Source: a bacterium
Lineage (GTDB): Bacteria > Patescibacteriota > Dojkabacteria > JAKAPS01 > JAJZLI01
Direction: 5' to 3'
Length of the DNA: 10,317 nucleotides
Assembly: GCA_021803645.1 (NCBI GenBank)
Contig: JAJZLI010000016.1
Coordinates: forward strand, 1 to 10,317
Part shown: one piece after another, positions 1 through 6,375 of the stretch
How the letters are laid out: every line of letters starts with the position of its first letter
How positions within the stretch are numbered: the stretch's first letter is position 1
Made by a program: the position numbers and the translations under genes
Notes under the pieces: model-generated
Seen by the model: the letters and a program-made list of their open reading frames with translations, nothing else
Databases searched by the model: none
Told to the model about the DNA's origin: nothing

Positions 1-2
1 AC

Positions 3-983
3 GGGGTATATAACCCTATATTTCCAATAGATGTTCTGATGGGATTTACTCTTGTTTTAATAGCAAGGGCATCTTGGGAGTTACTATTATACTTTTTTAT
101 CATTTTTGCCCAGTTGGTATACCTATACTTTGACCCTAAGTATAGTTCAATATATTTTAAATCTGCTACAGAAGTCTCTTTATGGGCAATATCACTACTT
201 ACTGTAGTACTAATACTTTTCTTCTCACAAATATATAAGAAAATATCTCTACAGTACGAAAAAGAGATGGCAATAAAAGCCAAGAATGAAGATATAAATA
301 GATCAAAAAATGAATTTCTAAAAGTATCAACAGAGAAACTACAGATACCCATAACCAAACTACAAGATAGTATCAATCAAGTATTACAAAAATACCCTGA
401 TAAATTAAATTCAAATATGCAACAGGTTCTTACAAAAGCAAATACTAATGCAATGCTTTTAAAGAATCTTTCAGTAAATATGCTTCAAAATGCAAATACA
501 GACATTGAAAATGTAGAATTTAAAATCGAAAAATTAAATCTATCAGGAATCATAAGTGAGGCTCTGTCATATATAGAGATAAGAGCAAAAGAAAAAAATA
601 TTTCCATATCATATATAAAAAGCCAAAATATAGAGATTAAAGCTGACAAAAATAGAATTGAAGAAATACTGAGAAACATACTAGACAACGCAGTAAAGTA
701 CACCAACGATAATGGTAGAGTTATGATTGAAGAAAGAGAAATGGAAGATACTGTAGGTATAACCATCTCAGATAATGGAATAGGAATACCTTCAAAGGAC
801 ATTTCTAAACTTTTCCAAAAGTACTACAGAGCATCAAATGTTGCTTCAAATACCTCCCAGGGAACGGGCCAAGGACTTTATTTAATAAAAGAGTACATTG
901 AAAAAATGGGGGGAACAATTAAGATTGAAAGCACCGAAGGGGTTGGAACATCTGTAACAGTAATAATACCAAAATGGAAATAG
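3..983 (+). CDS. Sensor histidine kinase homologue lacking the phosphoacceptor His (5' partial)
   Basis: The reading frame is open from position 3, so the ATG at 39 is probably internal and the true start lies upstream of the window. Numbered from that ATG, two hydrophobic segments (about residues 14-32 and 47-66) are followed by a linker and a dimerisation helix pair. The ATPase domain has an N box ending at N217, a G1 box DNGIGIP at 245-251 and a G2 box GTGQGL at 275-280, so ATP binding looks intact. In the HisKA helix the expected S-H-E-L-R-x-P reads S-T-E-K-L-Q-I-P, which places Glu99 where the phosphorylated His should be. It is therefore probably a membrane kinase homologue unable to autophosphorylate at the usual site. 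Its stop overlaps the next kinase gene by 10 bases, so the two are likely translated together and might form a heterodimer (inference). No input domain is identifiable in the visible part. Confidence 0.85.
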   Translation, partial: GVYNPIFPIDVLMGFTLVLIARASWELLLYFFIIFAQLVYLYFDPKYSSIYFKSATEVSLWAISLLTVVLILFFSQIYKKISLQYEKEMAIKAKNEDINRSKNEFLKVSTEKLQIPITKLQDSINQVLQKYPDKLNSNMQQVLTKANTNAMLLKNLSVNMLQNANTDIENVEFKIEKLNLSGIISEALSYIEIRAKEKNISISYIKSQNIEIKADKNRIEEILRNILDNAVKYTNDNGRVMIEEREMEDTVGITISDNGIGIPSKDISKLFQKYYRASNVASNTSQGTGQGLYLIKEYIEKMGGTIKIESTEGVGTSVTVIIPKWK

Positions 984-2236
984 ATCAAAATATAGTAGAA
1001 CAAGAAAGAATAGAAGGTATATCAATTATACTAAAATATACTTCCATGATACTTTTGGCCTCATTGGGATTATTTTACATAATTCCTAATATACGCGTAG
1101 CCTTCCCTTCGCTATTTCAAAAATATATATTCATAATTCTAACTGCACTATTAATTCAAATAATTACAACTCATTATTTAATAAGAAAAAAGAGTCATAT
1201 TAAGAATATTATAGAAATAATTTTTTTATTACTTATATCTGTTAGCATATCCTACATTACAGGAGGACCTCAAAGCCCGTTCTTTACAATTAATTTTGTA
1301 CTATTATTCGAAAGCATCATTATCAACATAAACACAACAAATTTAAGTCTTATTGGCGCGAATCTGATTATAGTGGCCTCTGAGGTTATATTTATACTCA
1401 TACACCATGCATATTACCCATTTACTCTTGGAATGTTTGTTATAGATCTATTTATACTTACAACTATAACAATAGAATCAAAAAAATTAATAACAATAGT
1501 TAAAGGTGTAAATGAAAAATATAATATTGAAAGAGAAAAGAAAGAAAAATTCGAAAATATTAATAAGCAAAGAGATGAATTTATCTCAATAACATCCCAT
1601 GAACTCAGATCTCCTATTACAGCTCTCAGAGGATATCTTGAACTTTTAACACTTGATGAAGAATATTTAAAACTTCCAAGAGAAATTCTTGATGCAATAC
1701 AGGATATACGTAATCAATCAAACACACTTGGTAATTTTATTGAAGATATACTAAACACATCAAGGTTAGATTTAAACAGATTGTTCGTAAGTAAAACAGA
1801 CGTAAATATAAATTTACAAATTTATAAAAGTGTTGGAAAAAGTATATTAAAAGCTACAAAGAAAAATATTACCATTATATTTAAACCTAAAGAGGAACAA
1901 TGTATAGTAAAAACAGACCCAGATAAAATAGCAAATGTTATATCAAACCTACTTGATAACGCCATAGAATTTTCAAACCCAAATTCTACAGTATTGATAT
2001 CCTTGTACAAAAAACAAGGAAGATATTTTATAAAAATAAAGGATCATGGCATAGGAATACCAGACCAAGATAAACCTCACTTATTCGAAAAATACTATAA
2101 TTTTTCAAATAATCAAAATCATAAAGGGTCAGGGTTGGGACTATACCTTTCCCTAAATTTCATGAGACTTTTAGGTGGGGATGTCATAATTAAAAGTAAG
2201 GAAAACAAATGGACTAAGGCAATTATTGAAATATAA
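974..2236 (+). CDS. Membrane-bound sensor histidine kinase
   Basis: This 420-residue protein has about six hydrophobic segments between residues 17 and 165. They include a Y-I-T-G-G-P-Q-S-P-F stretch near residues 94-103, similar to the G-G-x-x-S-P-F motif seen in the membrane region of RegB-like and related kinases. A short coiled linker (about 175-200) leads to a canonical HisKA motif, S-H-E-L-R-S-P-I, with phosphoacceptor His209. The HATPase domain has an N box (N325, N329), G1 D-H-G-I-G-I-P at 357-363 and G2 G-S-G-L-G-L at 385-390. The protein should autophosphorylate on His209 and pass phosphate to an unlinked response regulator; none is encoded here. The ATG at 974 lies inside the end of the preceding kinase gene, which indicates translational coupling; no good ribosome binding site is visible. 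The signal sensed cannot be read from the sequence. Confidence 0.93.
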   Translation: MEIDQNIVEQERIEGISIILKYTSMILLASLGLFYIIPNIRVAFPSLFQKYIFIILTALLIQIITTHYLIRKKSHIKNIIEIIFLLLISVSISYITGGPQSPFFTINFVLLFESIIININTTNLSLIGANLIIVASEVIFILIHHAYYPFTLGMFVIDLFILTTITIESKKLITIVKGVNEKYNIEREKKEKFENINKQRDEFISITSHELRSPITALRGYLELLTLDEEYLKLPREILDAIQDIRNQSNTLGNFIEDILNTSRLDLNRLFVSKTDVNINLQIYKSVGKSILKATKKNITIIFKPKEEQCIVKTDPDKIANVISNLLDNAIEFSNPNSTVLISLYKKQGRYFIKIKDHGIGIPDQDKPHLFEKYYNFSNNQNHKGSGLGLYLSLNFMRLLGGDVIIKSKENKWTKAIIEI

Positions 2237-2254
2237 GAGTTTAGGCGATATAAT
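2226..2254 (+). promoter_or_regulatory. Sigma70-type promoter for tRNA-Asn
   Basis: TTGAAA (2226-2231) and a perfect TATAAT (2249-2254) are separated by exactly 17 bases. Transcription would start near 2261, about 12 bases before the mature tRNA. The -35 box overlaps the last codons of the upstream kinase gene. Confidence 0.75.
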
Positions 2255-2272
2255 TGGCAATATTCTATATAT

Positions 2273-2344
2273 TCCTCGATAGCTCAACGGTAGAGCGGCT
2301 CGCTGTTAACGAGATGGTTCTAGGTTCGAATCCTAGTCGGGGAG
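2273..2344 (+). tRNA. tRNA-Asn (anticodon GTT)
   Basis: A complete cloverleaf can be folded. The 7-bp acceptor stem is TCCTCGA (2273-2279) with TCGGGGA (2337-2343). The D stem is GCTC/GAGC around AACGGTA. The anticodon arm is GCTCG / CTGTTAA / CGAGA, with GTT at 2305-2307. The T arm is CTAGG / TTCGAAT / CCTAG. The outer pair of the anticodon stem is a G-A mismatch (2298/2314). The discriminator base is G2344 and the CCA end is not encoded, so it must be added enzymatically. The CTGTTAA anticodon loop is the same as in bacterial tRNA-Asn. Confidence 0.95.
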
Positions 2345-2431
2345 TTTTTGGGAGTCAAAATCTTATGAGGACTACTAAAGTAGAAATAGCATCTCGTTCT
2401 AAATAATAATATTAAATATTAGTAATAATAT

Positions 2432-4060
2432 ATGATTTATCCAGAAAGACCATCAGAAATAAATACAGGTTCTATACAGGATAGGACAGCTGTTAATGTA
2501 TCTGAGGTGCATACGATAGAAGAAGGTTTATATGAACAATTTGAGAAAATAAAAGAAGATCCTATAAAAACAATTTCTTTTTTTGGAGTAGAATACTTTC
2601 AGACAGCAGAAGGTCAGATTTTACTACAAAATATTCTCACTGAAACCCACACTGAATTATTACCTACAATAGATCTAAATAATATTGTCCAAATATTAGA
2701 TCAAATAGATTTTTCAAAATTAAGTAAAGAAAGAAGAGATCAAATAATGGCAGAAGTAAATAATGCTACTGAAGAAAGATTATTTAATGAATTAAAAAAA
2801 CACTTAATTAATGATGATGTCAATTGTTCTTTAGATACAATAATTATCCCTACTAAATATGAAATAGTTTTAAATCCAGAATCTGTCATTCAAAGATTAA
2901 ATAATCTAAGAAAATTAAAAGTACAATTAAAAGAAGAAAGAAAAAACTATATTAACAACCCAAAGATACTTTCTTTATATAGAGCCTATATTGAGAAAAT
3001 AAATATTCTCATTGTGAATTGCATTTATAATGTTATAAAAATAAATGATAAAGAGGTAAGAATAGGAAATGATAATAACAGATATCTTCCATACATAAAA
3101 TCATTCAATGATATGCACAGAAGGGAAAGAAACCTTTCAAGATTTGATTTTTATTTAAATGGTGCAGGTGTAATTCAAAAAGGCAGATATACTCCTTTTG
3201 GAGAAAATCTTTTATCTTTCATAGATACATTAAAAAAAGAACAGACAGAAGGTTTCGAAACTGAAGACTTTGAAACTGAATTCGGAGAGAATTTCCTAGT
3301 CTCCCCTGAATTTGTGAAAGCATTATTTGAAATAATGCTAGAAGCTAATAAATTTGAAGGTTGGAGAGTAATAATAAGCGAAAAAGCAACTACATTATCT
3401 GTAAATAACTCAACAAGAACTATAACAATACCTAAAAGTTTTAAAAGAAATTTCTACTCAATAAAACCTACTTCATCTGTACTGGCAGTTGTAGCTCATG
3501 AAATGACTCATGTATTTCAAGGAGAAACTAGAAAAAAAATAGGAATAACTTTATTTACAAGAACAAACCCAGCAAGAAATAAGATATCCAGTGAAGGAGC
3601 AGGGGTAAGACAGGAAAAGAAAATGCAAAATAAGTTAGGTCTACCTAGTCCAAGTAATTACCAATACTTTGATACAATGCAAAGAAAAATAGGTGGAGGA
3701 AATTATATAGAATGTGTAATAGCTTTTTATAAATCACTCCTTACTCAACATCCTAATATTAACAAAGAAGAGGGATTAAAACTTGCAATCAATAGAACCA
3801 AAAGAATTTTTAGAAATCTAGGTGATACAAAAAGTACTGATGGGTTTATTAGTAATTCAGACCAATTAGACTATTTAGAACAAGAGATAACTACACTTAT
3901 AGATAAATACGGAGCTATCACCCCTTATGCAAAATATCTCATAGATTCAGGAGTGATCAATCTAAGAGAAATAGAAGAGATAGAAGAAACATTTAAAACT
4001 GTAAATGAAATTATTACACCAGATACAATCAAAAAATTAAAAAATAAATTCAATTTGTAA
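2432..4060 (+). CDS. HExxH metallopeptidase-like protein (DUF1704/MATCAP-like)
   Basis: This 542-residue protein has no signal peptide or membrane segment and is probably cytoplasmic. The N-terminal two thirds is charged and helical with no recognised domain. It includes a short tandem F-E-T-E-D / F-E-T-E-F repeat encoded around 3260-3290. The peptidase signature is V-A-H-E-M-T-H-V-F-Q, with His356, Glu357 and His360. S-E-G-A-G-V follows 28 residues later and supplies Glu388 as the likely third zinc ligand, the gluzincin arrangement. The spacing, the Q after the HExxH helix and the EGxxV/Q-E context resemble the DUF1704 (MATCAP, tyrosine carboxypeptidase-like) family. That assignment is by motif only; the catalytic class is well supported, the substrate unknown. 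No ribosome binding site precedes the ATG, and the 87 bases back to the tRNA contain no clear promoter, so read-through from the tRNA or a leaderless start is possible. Confidence 0.8.
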   Translation: MIYPERPSEINTGSIQDRTAVNVSEVHTIEEGLYEQFEKIKEDPIKTISFFGVEYFQTAEGQILLQNILTETHTELLPTIDLNNIVQILDQIDFSKLSKERRDQIMAEVNNATEERLFNELKKHLINDDVNCSLDTIIIPTKYEIVLNPESVIQRLNNLRKLKVQLKEERKNYINNPKILSLYRAYIEKINILIVNCIYNVIKINDKEVRIGNDNNRYLPYIKSFNDMHRRERNLSRFDFYLNGAGVIQKGRYTPFGENLLSFIDTLKKEQTEGFETEDFETEFGENFLVSPEFVKALFEIMLEANKFEGWRVIISEKATTLSVNNSTRTITIPKSFKRNFYSIKPTSSVLAVVAHEMTHVFQGETRKKIGITLFTRTNPARNKISSEGAGVRQEKKMQNKLGLPSPSNYQYFDTMQRKIGGGNYIECVIAFYKSLLTQHPNINKEEGLKLAINRTKRIFRNLGDTKSTDGFISNSDQLDYLEQEITTLIDKYGAITPYAKYLIDSGVINLREIEEIEETFKTVNEIITPDTIKKLKNKFNL

Positions 4061-4390
4061 AATATAATATATACTAATTTTACAATCTTTTATATAAAAA
4101 ATTATTTAATTTATATAAGTGTTACATTGAAAGAGAATTTTATAAATTTAGATTATTCTATTTGTATTCTTTAGTATTTCTGTATTAATTCTTTTCTGAT
4201 ATAAAATATATAACTTATCCTACTTTTTTCCTACAAAAGAAATAGAATATGAAGTAAAAGATATAGTAAAATTGTATGATCAAGATAAATTAAAATAAGA
4301 TTTAATAATAATCTATACATTATGATTCTACAATTATATTCATTAATATTGGAACCCATGATAAGGTATATAGATAAATATTATACTTAG
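4061..4390. other. Degenerate gene-poor stretch with possible gene remnants
   Basis: No intact gene is visible on either strand. Two short coding-like scraps lie on the plus strand. The first, around 4111-4146, reads L-Y-K-C-Y-I-E-R-E-F and resembles the C-terminal I-Y-K-N-V-H-L-E-R-E-F of the AbiEi remnant near 9700. The second, 4200-4298, is an open frame of about 32 codons between stops, with no ATG, that ends in a charged helix-like segment (E-I-E-Y-E-V-K-D-I-V-K-L-Y). Either could be chance in such AT-rich DNA. No convincing terminator hairpin was found after the metallopeptidase gene. Confidence 0.4.
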
Positions 4391-4494
4391 TTTTGGTTCT
4401 AACTTTGTCTACTACATGGAGTTTTTTATGTTTTTGTTATATAACATTATTATAATTTTATCACATTATTTATAAACTTTATTTGAACCTGAGT
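4391..4494 (+). repeat. Direct repeat, copy 1 (downstream of the toxin gene)
   Basis: Bases 4391-4449 match 5118-5176 with only about six differences over 59 bases. The shared start is TTTTGGTTCTAACTTTGTCT. Both copies carry a perfect 12-base palindrome, TGTTATATAACA (4435-4446 here). Similarity resumes at AACCTGAGT (4486-4494), which lies inside the 3' end of the minus-strand toxin gene, after an insertion of about 23 bases relative to the other copy. The ends form an inverted pair, GGTTC (4395-4399) and GAACC (4485-4489). The two copies lie 727 bases apart and enclose the whole toxin-antitoxin module. Confidence 0.85.
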
Positions 4495-4750
4495 GTGTAC
4501 CTAAAGCTAATAACTTTATTGCTGTGTTGTTATTGTATTCCCAGATTATTCTTACATCTTCAGTCACCCAACTACTCCAAACATTATCAAACTCTATACT
4601 ATTTACTTTATGTGTCCTTAATGATTGATAGTTTGGATTATTGGACAATAGAGTCAATGATTTTAAAATTCTTTTTTGAAGTAGAGTATTCCTTTTTATA
4701 ATTTTTTTATAATCTTTATTAAAACTTGAAGTGAAAATTAATAGATACAT
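4466..4750 (-). CDS. RelE/YafQ-type toxin (mRNA interferase family)
   Basis: This 94-residue protein has the RelE/ParE superfamily fold pattern. It has an N-terminal strand (Y-L-L-I-F-T-S-S-F) and a lysine-rich helix pair. Next comes S-L-R-T-H-K-V (His47), a central W-V-T-E-D-V-R-I-I-W strand with Arg67, and a C-terminal I-K-L-L-A-L-G-T-H-S with His86. The basic and His residues are where ribosome-dependent mRNA cleavage residues sit in YafQ-like toxins, so it is probably an endoribonuclease rather than a gyrase poison. This is an inference from motif layout. Its ATG overlaps the antitoxin stop by one base (TAATG), the usual antitoxin-first operon. The 3' end lies inside the direct repeat that flanks the module. 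Confidence 0.88.
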   Translation of the reverse strand: MYLLIFTSSFNKDYKKIIKRNTLLQKRILKSLTLLSNNPNYQSLRTHKVNSIEFDNVWSSWVTEDVRIIWEYNNNTAIKLLALGTHSGSNKVYK

Positions 4751-5055
4751 TATTTTACAATATTATTCAAATATCTTTCTAATTCCCCTTTATTTTTTGT
4801 ATCTACAATAATACCTTTATCTCTCTTACCTTCTTCTATACTCTTAATCTCTTCATCAGATAGAGAAACTGGATCATATGACAACGATAAATCAAATGGT
4901 ATACTATTTTTATCTACTATTTGTTTGAAAAATATTGTAATGGCCTGAGAAGTTGTTAATCCTAATTTAGATAATATAACCTCTACCCTATCTTTTAAAG
5001 GTTTCTGAATTCTCACTTGTATATTATCTTCTTTCTTTATACTTTTATTATCCAT
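4750..5055 (-). CDS. RelB/DinJ-type antitoxin
   Basis: The protein has an N-terminal ribbon-helix-helix segment: N-I-Q-V-R-I strand, then two helices with the typical L-G-L-T-T-S-Q-A-I-T-I-F-F turn. It continues into a disordered acidic C-terminal half (S-L-S-D-E-E-I-K-S-I) that would wrap the toxin. This is the RelB/DinJ arrangement: it neutralises the RelE-like protein encoded directly downstream and represses the shared promoter. The frame is open to an ATG at 5085, with further ATGs at 5061 and 5055. I prefer 5055 because a good promoter overlaps the codons between 5085 and 5063. If 5085 is used the protein has 111 residues instead of 101. Neither start has a ribosome binding site. Confidence 0.85.
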   Translation of the reverse strand: MDNKSIKKEDNIQVRIQKPLKDRVEVILSKLGLTTSQAITIFFKQIVDKNSIPFDLSLSYDPVSLSDEEIKSIEEGKRDKGIIVDTKNKGELERYLNNIVK

Positions 5056-5062
5056 GATCATA

Positions 5063-5092
5063 AATGTATCACGAATGTCATGCATTTGTCAA
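5063..5092 (-). promoter_or_regulatory. Toxin-antitoxin promoter and possible operator
   Basis: On the minus strand, TTGACA (5092-5087) and TACATT (5068-5063) are 18 bases apart. Transcription would start near 5056, directly at the ATGs at 5061/5055, giving a leaderless or nearly leaderless message. Between the boxes lie ATGCAT and an AATG-N5-CATT inverted pair, plausible binding half-sites for the antitoxin. Confidence 0.5.
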
Positions 5093-5117
5093 TACAATTT
5101 CAATAAATCCTACTGCA

Positions 5118-5198
5118 TTTTGGTTCTAACTTTGTCTATTACAGAGAGAATTTTATGTTTTTGTTATATAACATTACTACATTTTATTTAACCTGAGT
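5118..5198 (+). repeat. Direct repeat, copy 2 (upstream of the antitoxin gene)
   Basis: This is the partner of the repeat at 4391. Its first 59 bases match that copy with about six differences and hold the same 12-base palindrome (5162-5173). It ends in AACCTGAGT (5190-5198). In copy 1 that block is the 3' end of the toxin coding sequence, so copy 2 appears to carry the tail of an earlier or duplicated toxin gene. No intact gene is attached to it. Confidence 0.85.
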
Positions 5199-5217
5199 AT
5201 CATTTCCATATACCTAA

Positions 5218-5246
5218 TTGATAATATGCATAAGTTACGATACATA
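5218..5246 (+). promoter_or_regulatory. Hybrid promoter across the left end of the IS
   Basis: TTGATA (5218-5223) in flanking DNA and TACATA (5241-5246) inside the left inverted repeat are 17 bases apart. Transcription from near 5253 would drive the transposase. The -35 box belongs to the target site, so this promoter would exist only after insertion. Confidence 0.4.
5229..5232. repeat. Target site duplication CATA (left copy)
   Basis: CATA lies immediately outside the left inverted repeat, and the same CATA lies immediately outside the right one at 6315-6318. A 4-base match could be chance, but the exact position at both borders supports it. Confidence 0.6.
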
Positions 5247-5255
5247 CTGGACTCT
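5233..5255 (+). repeat. IS left inverted repeat
   Basis: It begins AGTTAC, followed by G-ATACAT, one variable base and CTGGACTCT. It pairs with 6293-6314 read in reverse complement, with one base inserted (G5239) and one mismatch. Confidence 0.85.
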
Positions 5256-6292
5256 ACAAAAAAATAAGAGTAATGAAAAAACATACAGGAGTATCAATGA
5301 ATTACATTAATATTTGGTATCATACTCCATTAATTTATAGGAGAAATATATTAAACTTTTATAAATCAGAATATGGAAACTTTAAACTCAAAGTCATAGA
5401 GTTTCATGAGATATATGGAACAAAAGCAACTGTAGATGCTTTCAAAGTTTCTAAATCCACCATATATGAGTGGAAAAAAATATATAGAGAACATAGAAGA
5501 GATAATACATCTCTAATACCAAAATCAAGAAGGCCTCACAAGTTTAAATATGCTTCATGGGATACAAGGATAATACTCTTTATCAAAGATATACGAAAAG
5601 CTCATCGCAATATTGGTAAGGATAAAATTAAACCTCTATTAGATGTATATTGCAATGATAATAGAATCCCTTGTATATCTGTATCTCTAATAGGAAAGAT
5701 AATAAAAAGGAATAATATATACTACTTTAAGAAAGGTAGGTATTATCATAATCCAGAACATAAAAGACATCAGATATCATATAAATCTAGAGTAAATAGG
5801 TCTCCAAAATCATCGTATGAGGGGTATATAGAGATAGATACCATTACTAGGTTTATAAATGCTATAAAGCTGTATGTAATGAATGCTGTGGATGTATATA
5901 CACGATTTGAATTTGCATATACATACAAGACTTTAAACTCAAAGAATGGGTCAGATTTTCTAGATAAGTTATTTGAAGTATACCCAGGTAAAATACATAC
6001 AATACAAACAGATAACGGACTAGAATTTCATAAACATTTTCAAGAAAATCTGTATAAAAGAAGAGTCAAACATATGTATATTTATCCAAGATGTCCAAGG
6101 ATAAATGGATATATAGAAAGATCTAATAGATCGCTATCGGAAGAATTTATAGAAGATAACCTAAGTAAAGCATATAACATAGGGGAATTTAATACAGCTT
6201 TAATAGACCATCTAATGAATGTACTATACAGATAGGGTACATTCAGCATTAAATTATTTATCACCAATAAATTTTATACTGAATTTACATCC

Positions 6293-6314
6293 AGAGTCCA
6301 GAATGTATGTAACT
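6293..6314 (-). repeat. IS right inverted repeat
   Basis: AGAGTCCAG at the inner side and GTAACT at the outer end mirror the left repeat. The outer border meets CATA at 6315-6318. Confidence 0.85.
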
Positions 6315-6318
6315 CATA
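6315..6318. repeat. Target site duplication CATA (right copy)
   Basis: It directly follows the right inverted repeat and matches the left copy at 5229-5232. Confidence 0.6.
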
Positions 6319-6325
6319 CAAGTGT

Positions 6326-6354
6326 TTGACAGTACTTGGTGAGGATGTTATCAT
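6326..6354 (+). promoter_or_regulatory. Promoter of the reverse transcriptase gene
   Basis: TTGACA (6326-6331) and TATCAT (6349-6354) have a 17-base spacer. The start would be near 6361, leaving a leader of about 15 bases before ATG 6376. The leader also contains an out-of-frame ATG at 6367 that opens a five-codon frame ending inside the gene. The promoter begins 11 bases beyond the right end of the IS, so the insertion left it intact. Confidence 0.7.
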
Positions 6355-6375
6355 CTCGCAATAATATGAAAGTTC

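Larger units (their letters stand above)
5233..6314 (+). mobile_element. IS481-like insertion sequence
   Basis: The element is about 1082 bp, with terminal inverted repeats at 5233-5255 and 6293-6314. They match at 21 of 22 aligned bases, with one extra base on the left. It is flanked by CATA on both sides and carries one DDE transposase gene filling almost the whole length. Its size, single gene and integrase-core transposase fit the IS481 group. It lies between the toxin-antitoxin module and the reverse transcriptase gene. The transposase is frameshifted, so the copy is probably inactive on its own although its ends look intact. Confidence 0.85.
5297..6329 (+). pseudogene. IS481-like DDE transposase, frameshifted near the C-terminus
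   Basis: The best start is ATG 5297, which has AGGAG five bases upstream; an in-frame ATG at 5273 would add eight residues. A helix-turn-helix (A-T-V-D-A-F-K-V-S-K-S-T-I-Y-E-W) is followed by an integrase-core domain. Counted from 5273, the catalytic residues are Asp189 (E-I-D-T-I-T), Asp247 (Q-T-D-N-G-L-E-F) and Glu282 (Y-I-E-R-S-N-R-S). The frame stops at 6233-6235. The expected family ending (Y-T-D-R-V-H-S-A-L-N-Y-L-S-P) continues in another frame from 6225 through the right inverted repeat to TGA at 6327-6329. Loss of two bases or gain of one near 6210-6221 explains the break. The conserved R-V-H-S-A-L motif is therefore missing from the product, which makes transposition doubtful. A programmed frameshift is possible but no slippery site is evident. 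Confidence 0.85.

Noticed and set aside
2365..2406. A 13-codon frame (ATG at 2365) with GGGAG upstream, as a leader peptide for the metallopeptidase gene.
   Set aside because: It is too short to support without conservation, and no attenuator structure or stalling motif is visible.
2316..4402. Shared TGGTTCTA between the tRNA-Asn variable/T-arm region and the direct repeat at 4391, as a possible attachment site.
   Set aside because: The match is only eight bases (10 of 12 when extended) and the rest of the tRNA 3' end is absent, so chance is sufficient.
4391..5198. The repeated block as an integron attC site or CRISPR repeat.
   Set aside because: The 7-base core sites expected at attC ends (RYYYAAC and GTTRRRY) are not present in the right places, no integron integrase is seen, and two copies 727 bases apart do not form a CRISPR array.
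6315..6375. Retron-type msr/msd RNA upstream of the reverse transcriptase.
   Set aside because: Only about 60 bases remain between the IS and the gene, most of them promoter, and no suitable inverted repeats or branching G context were found.
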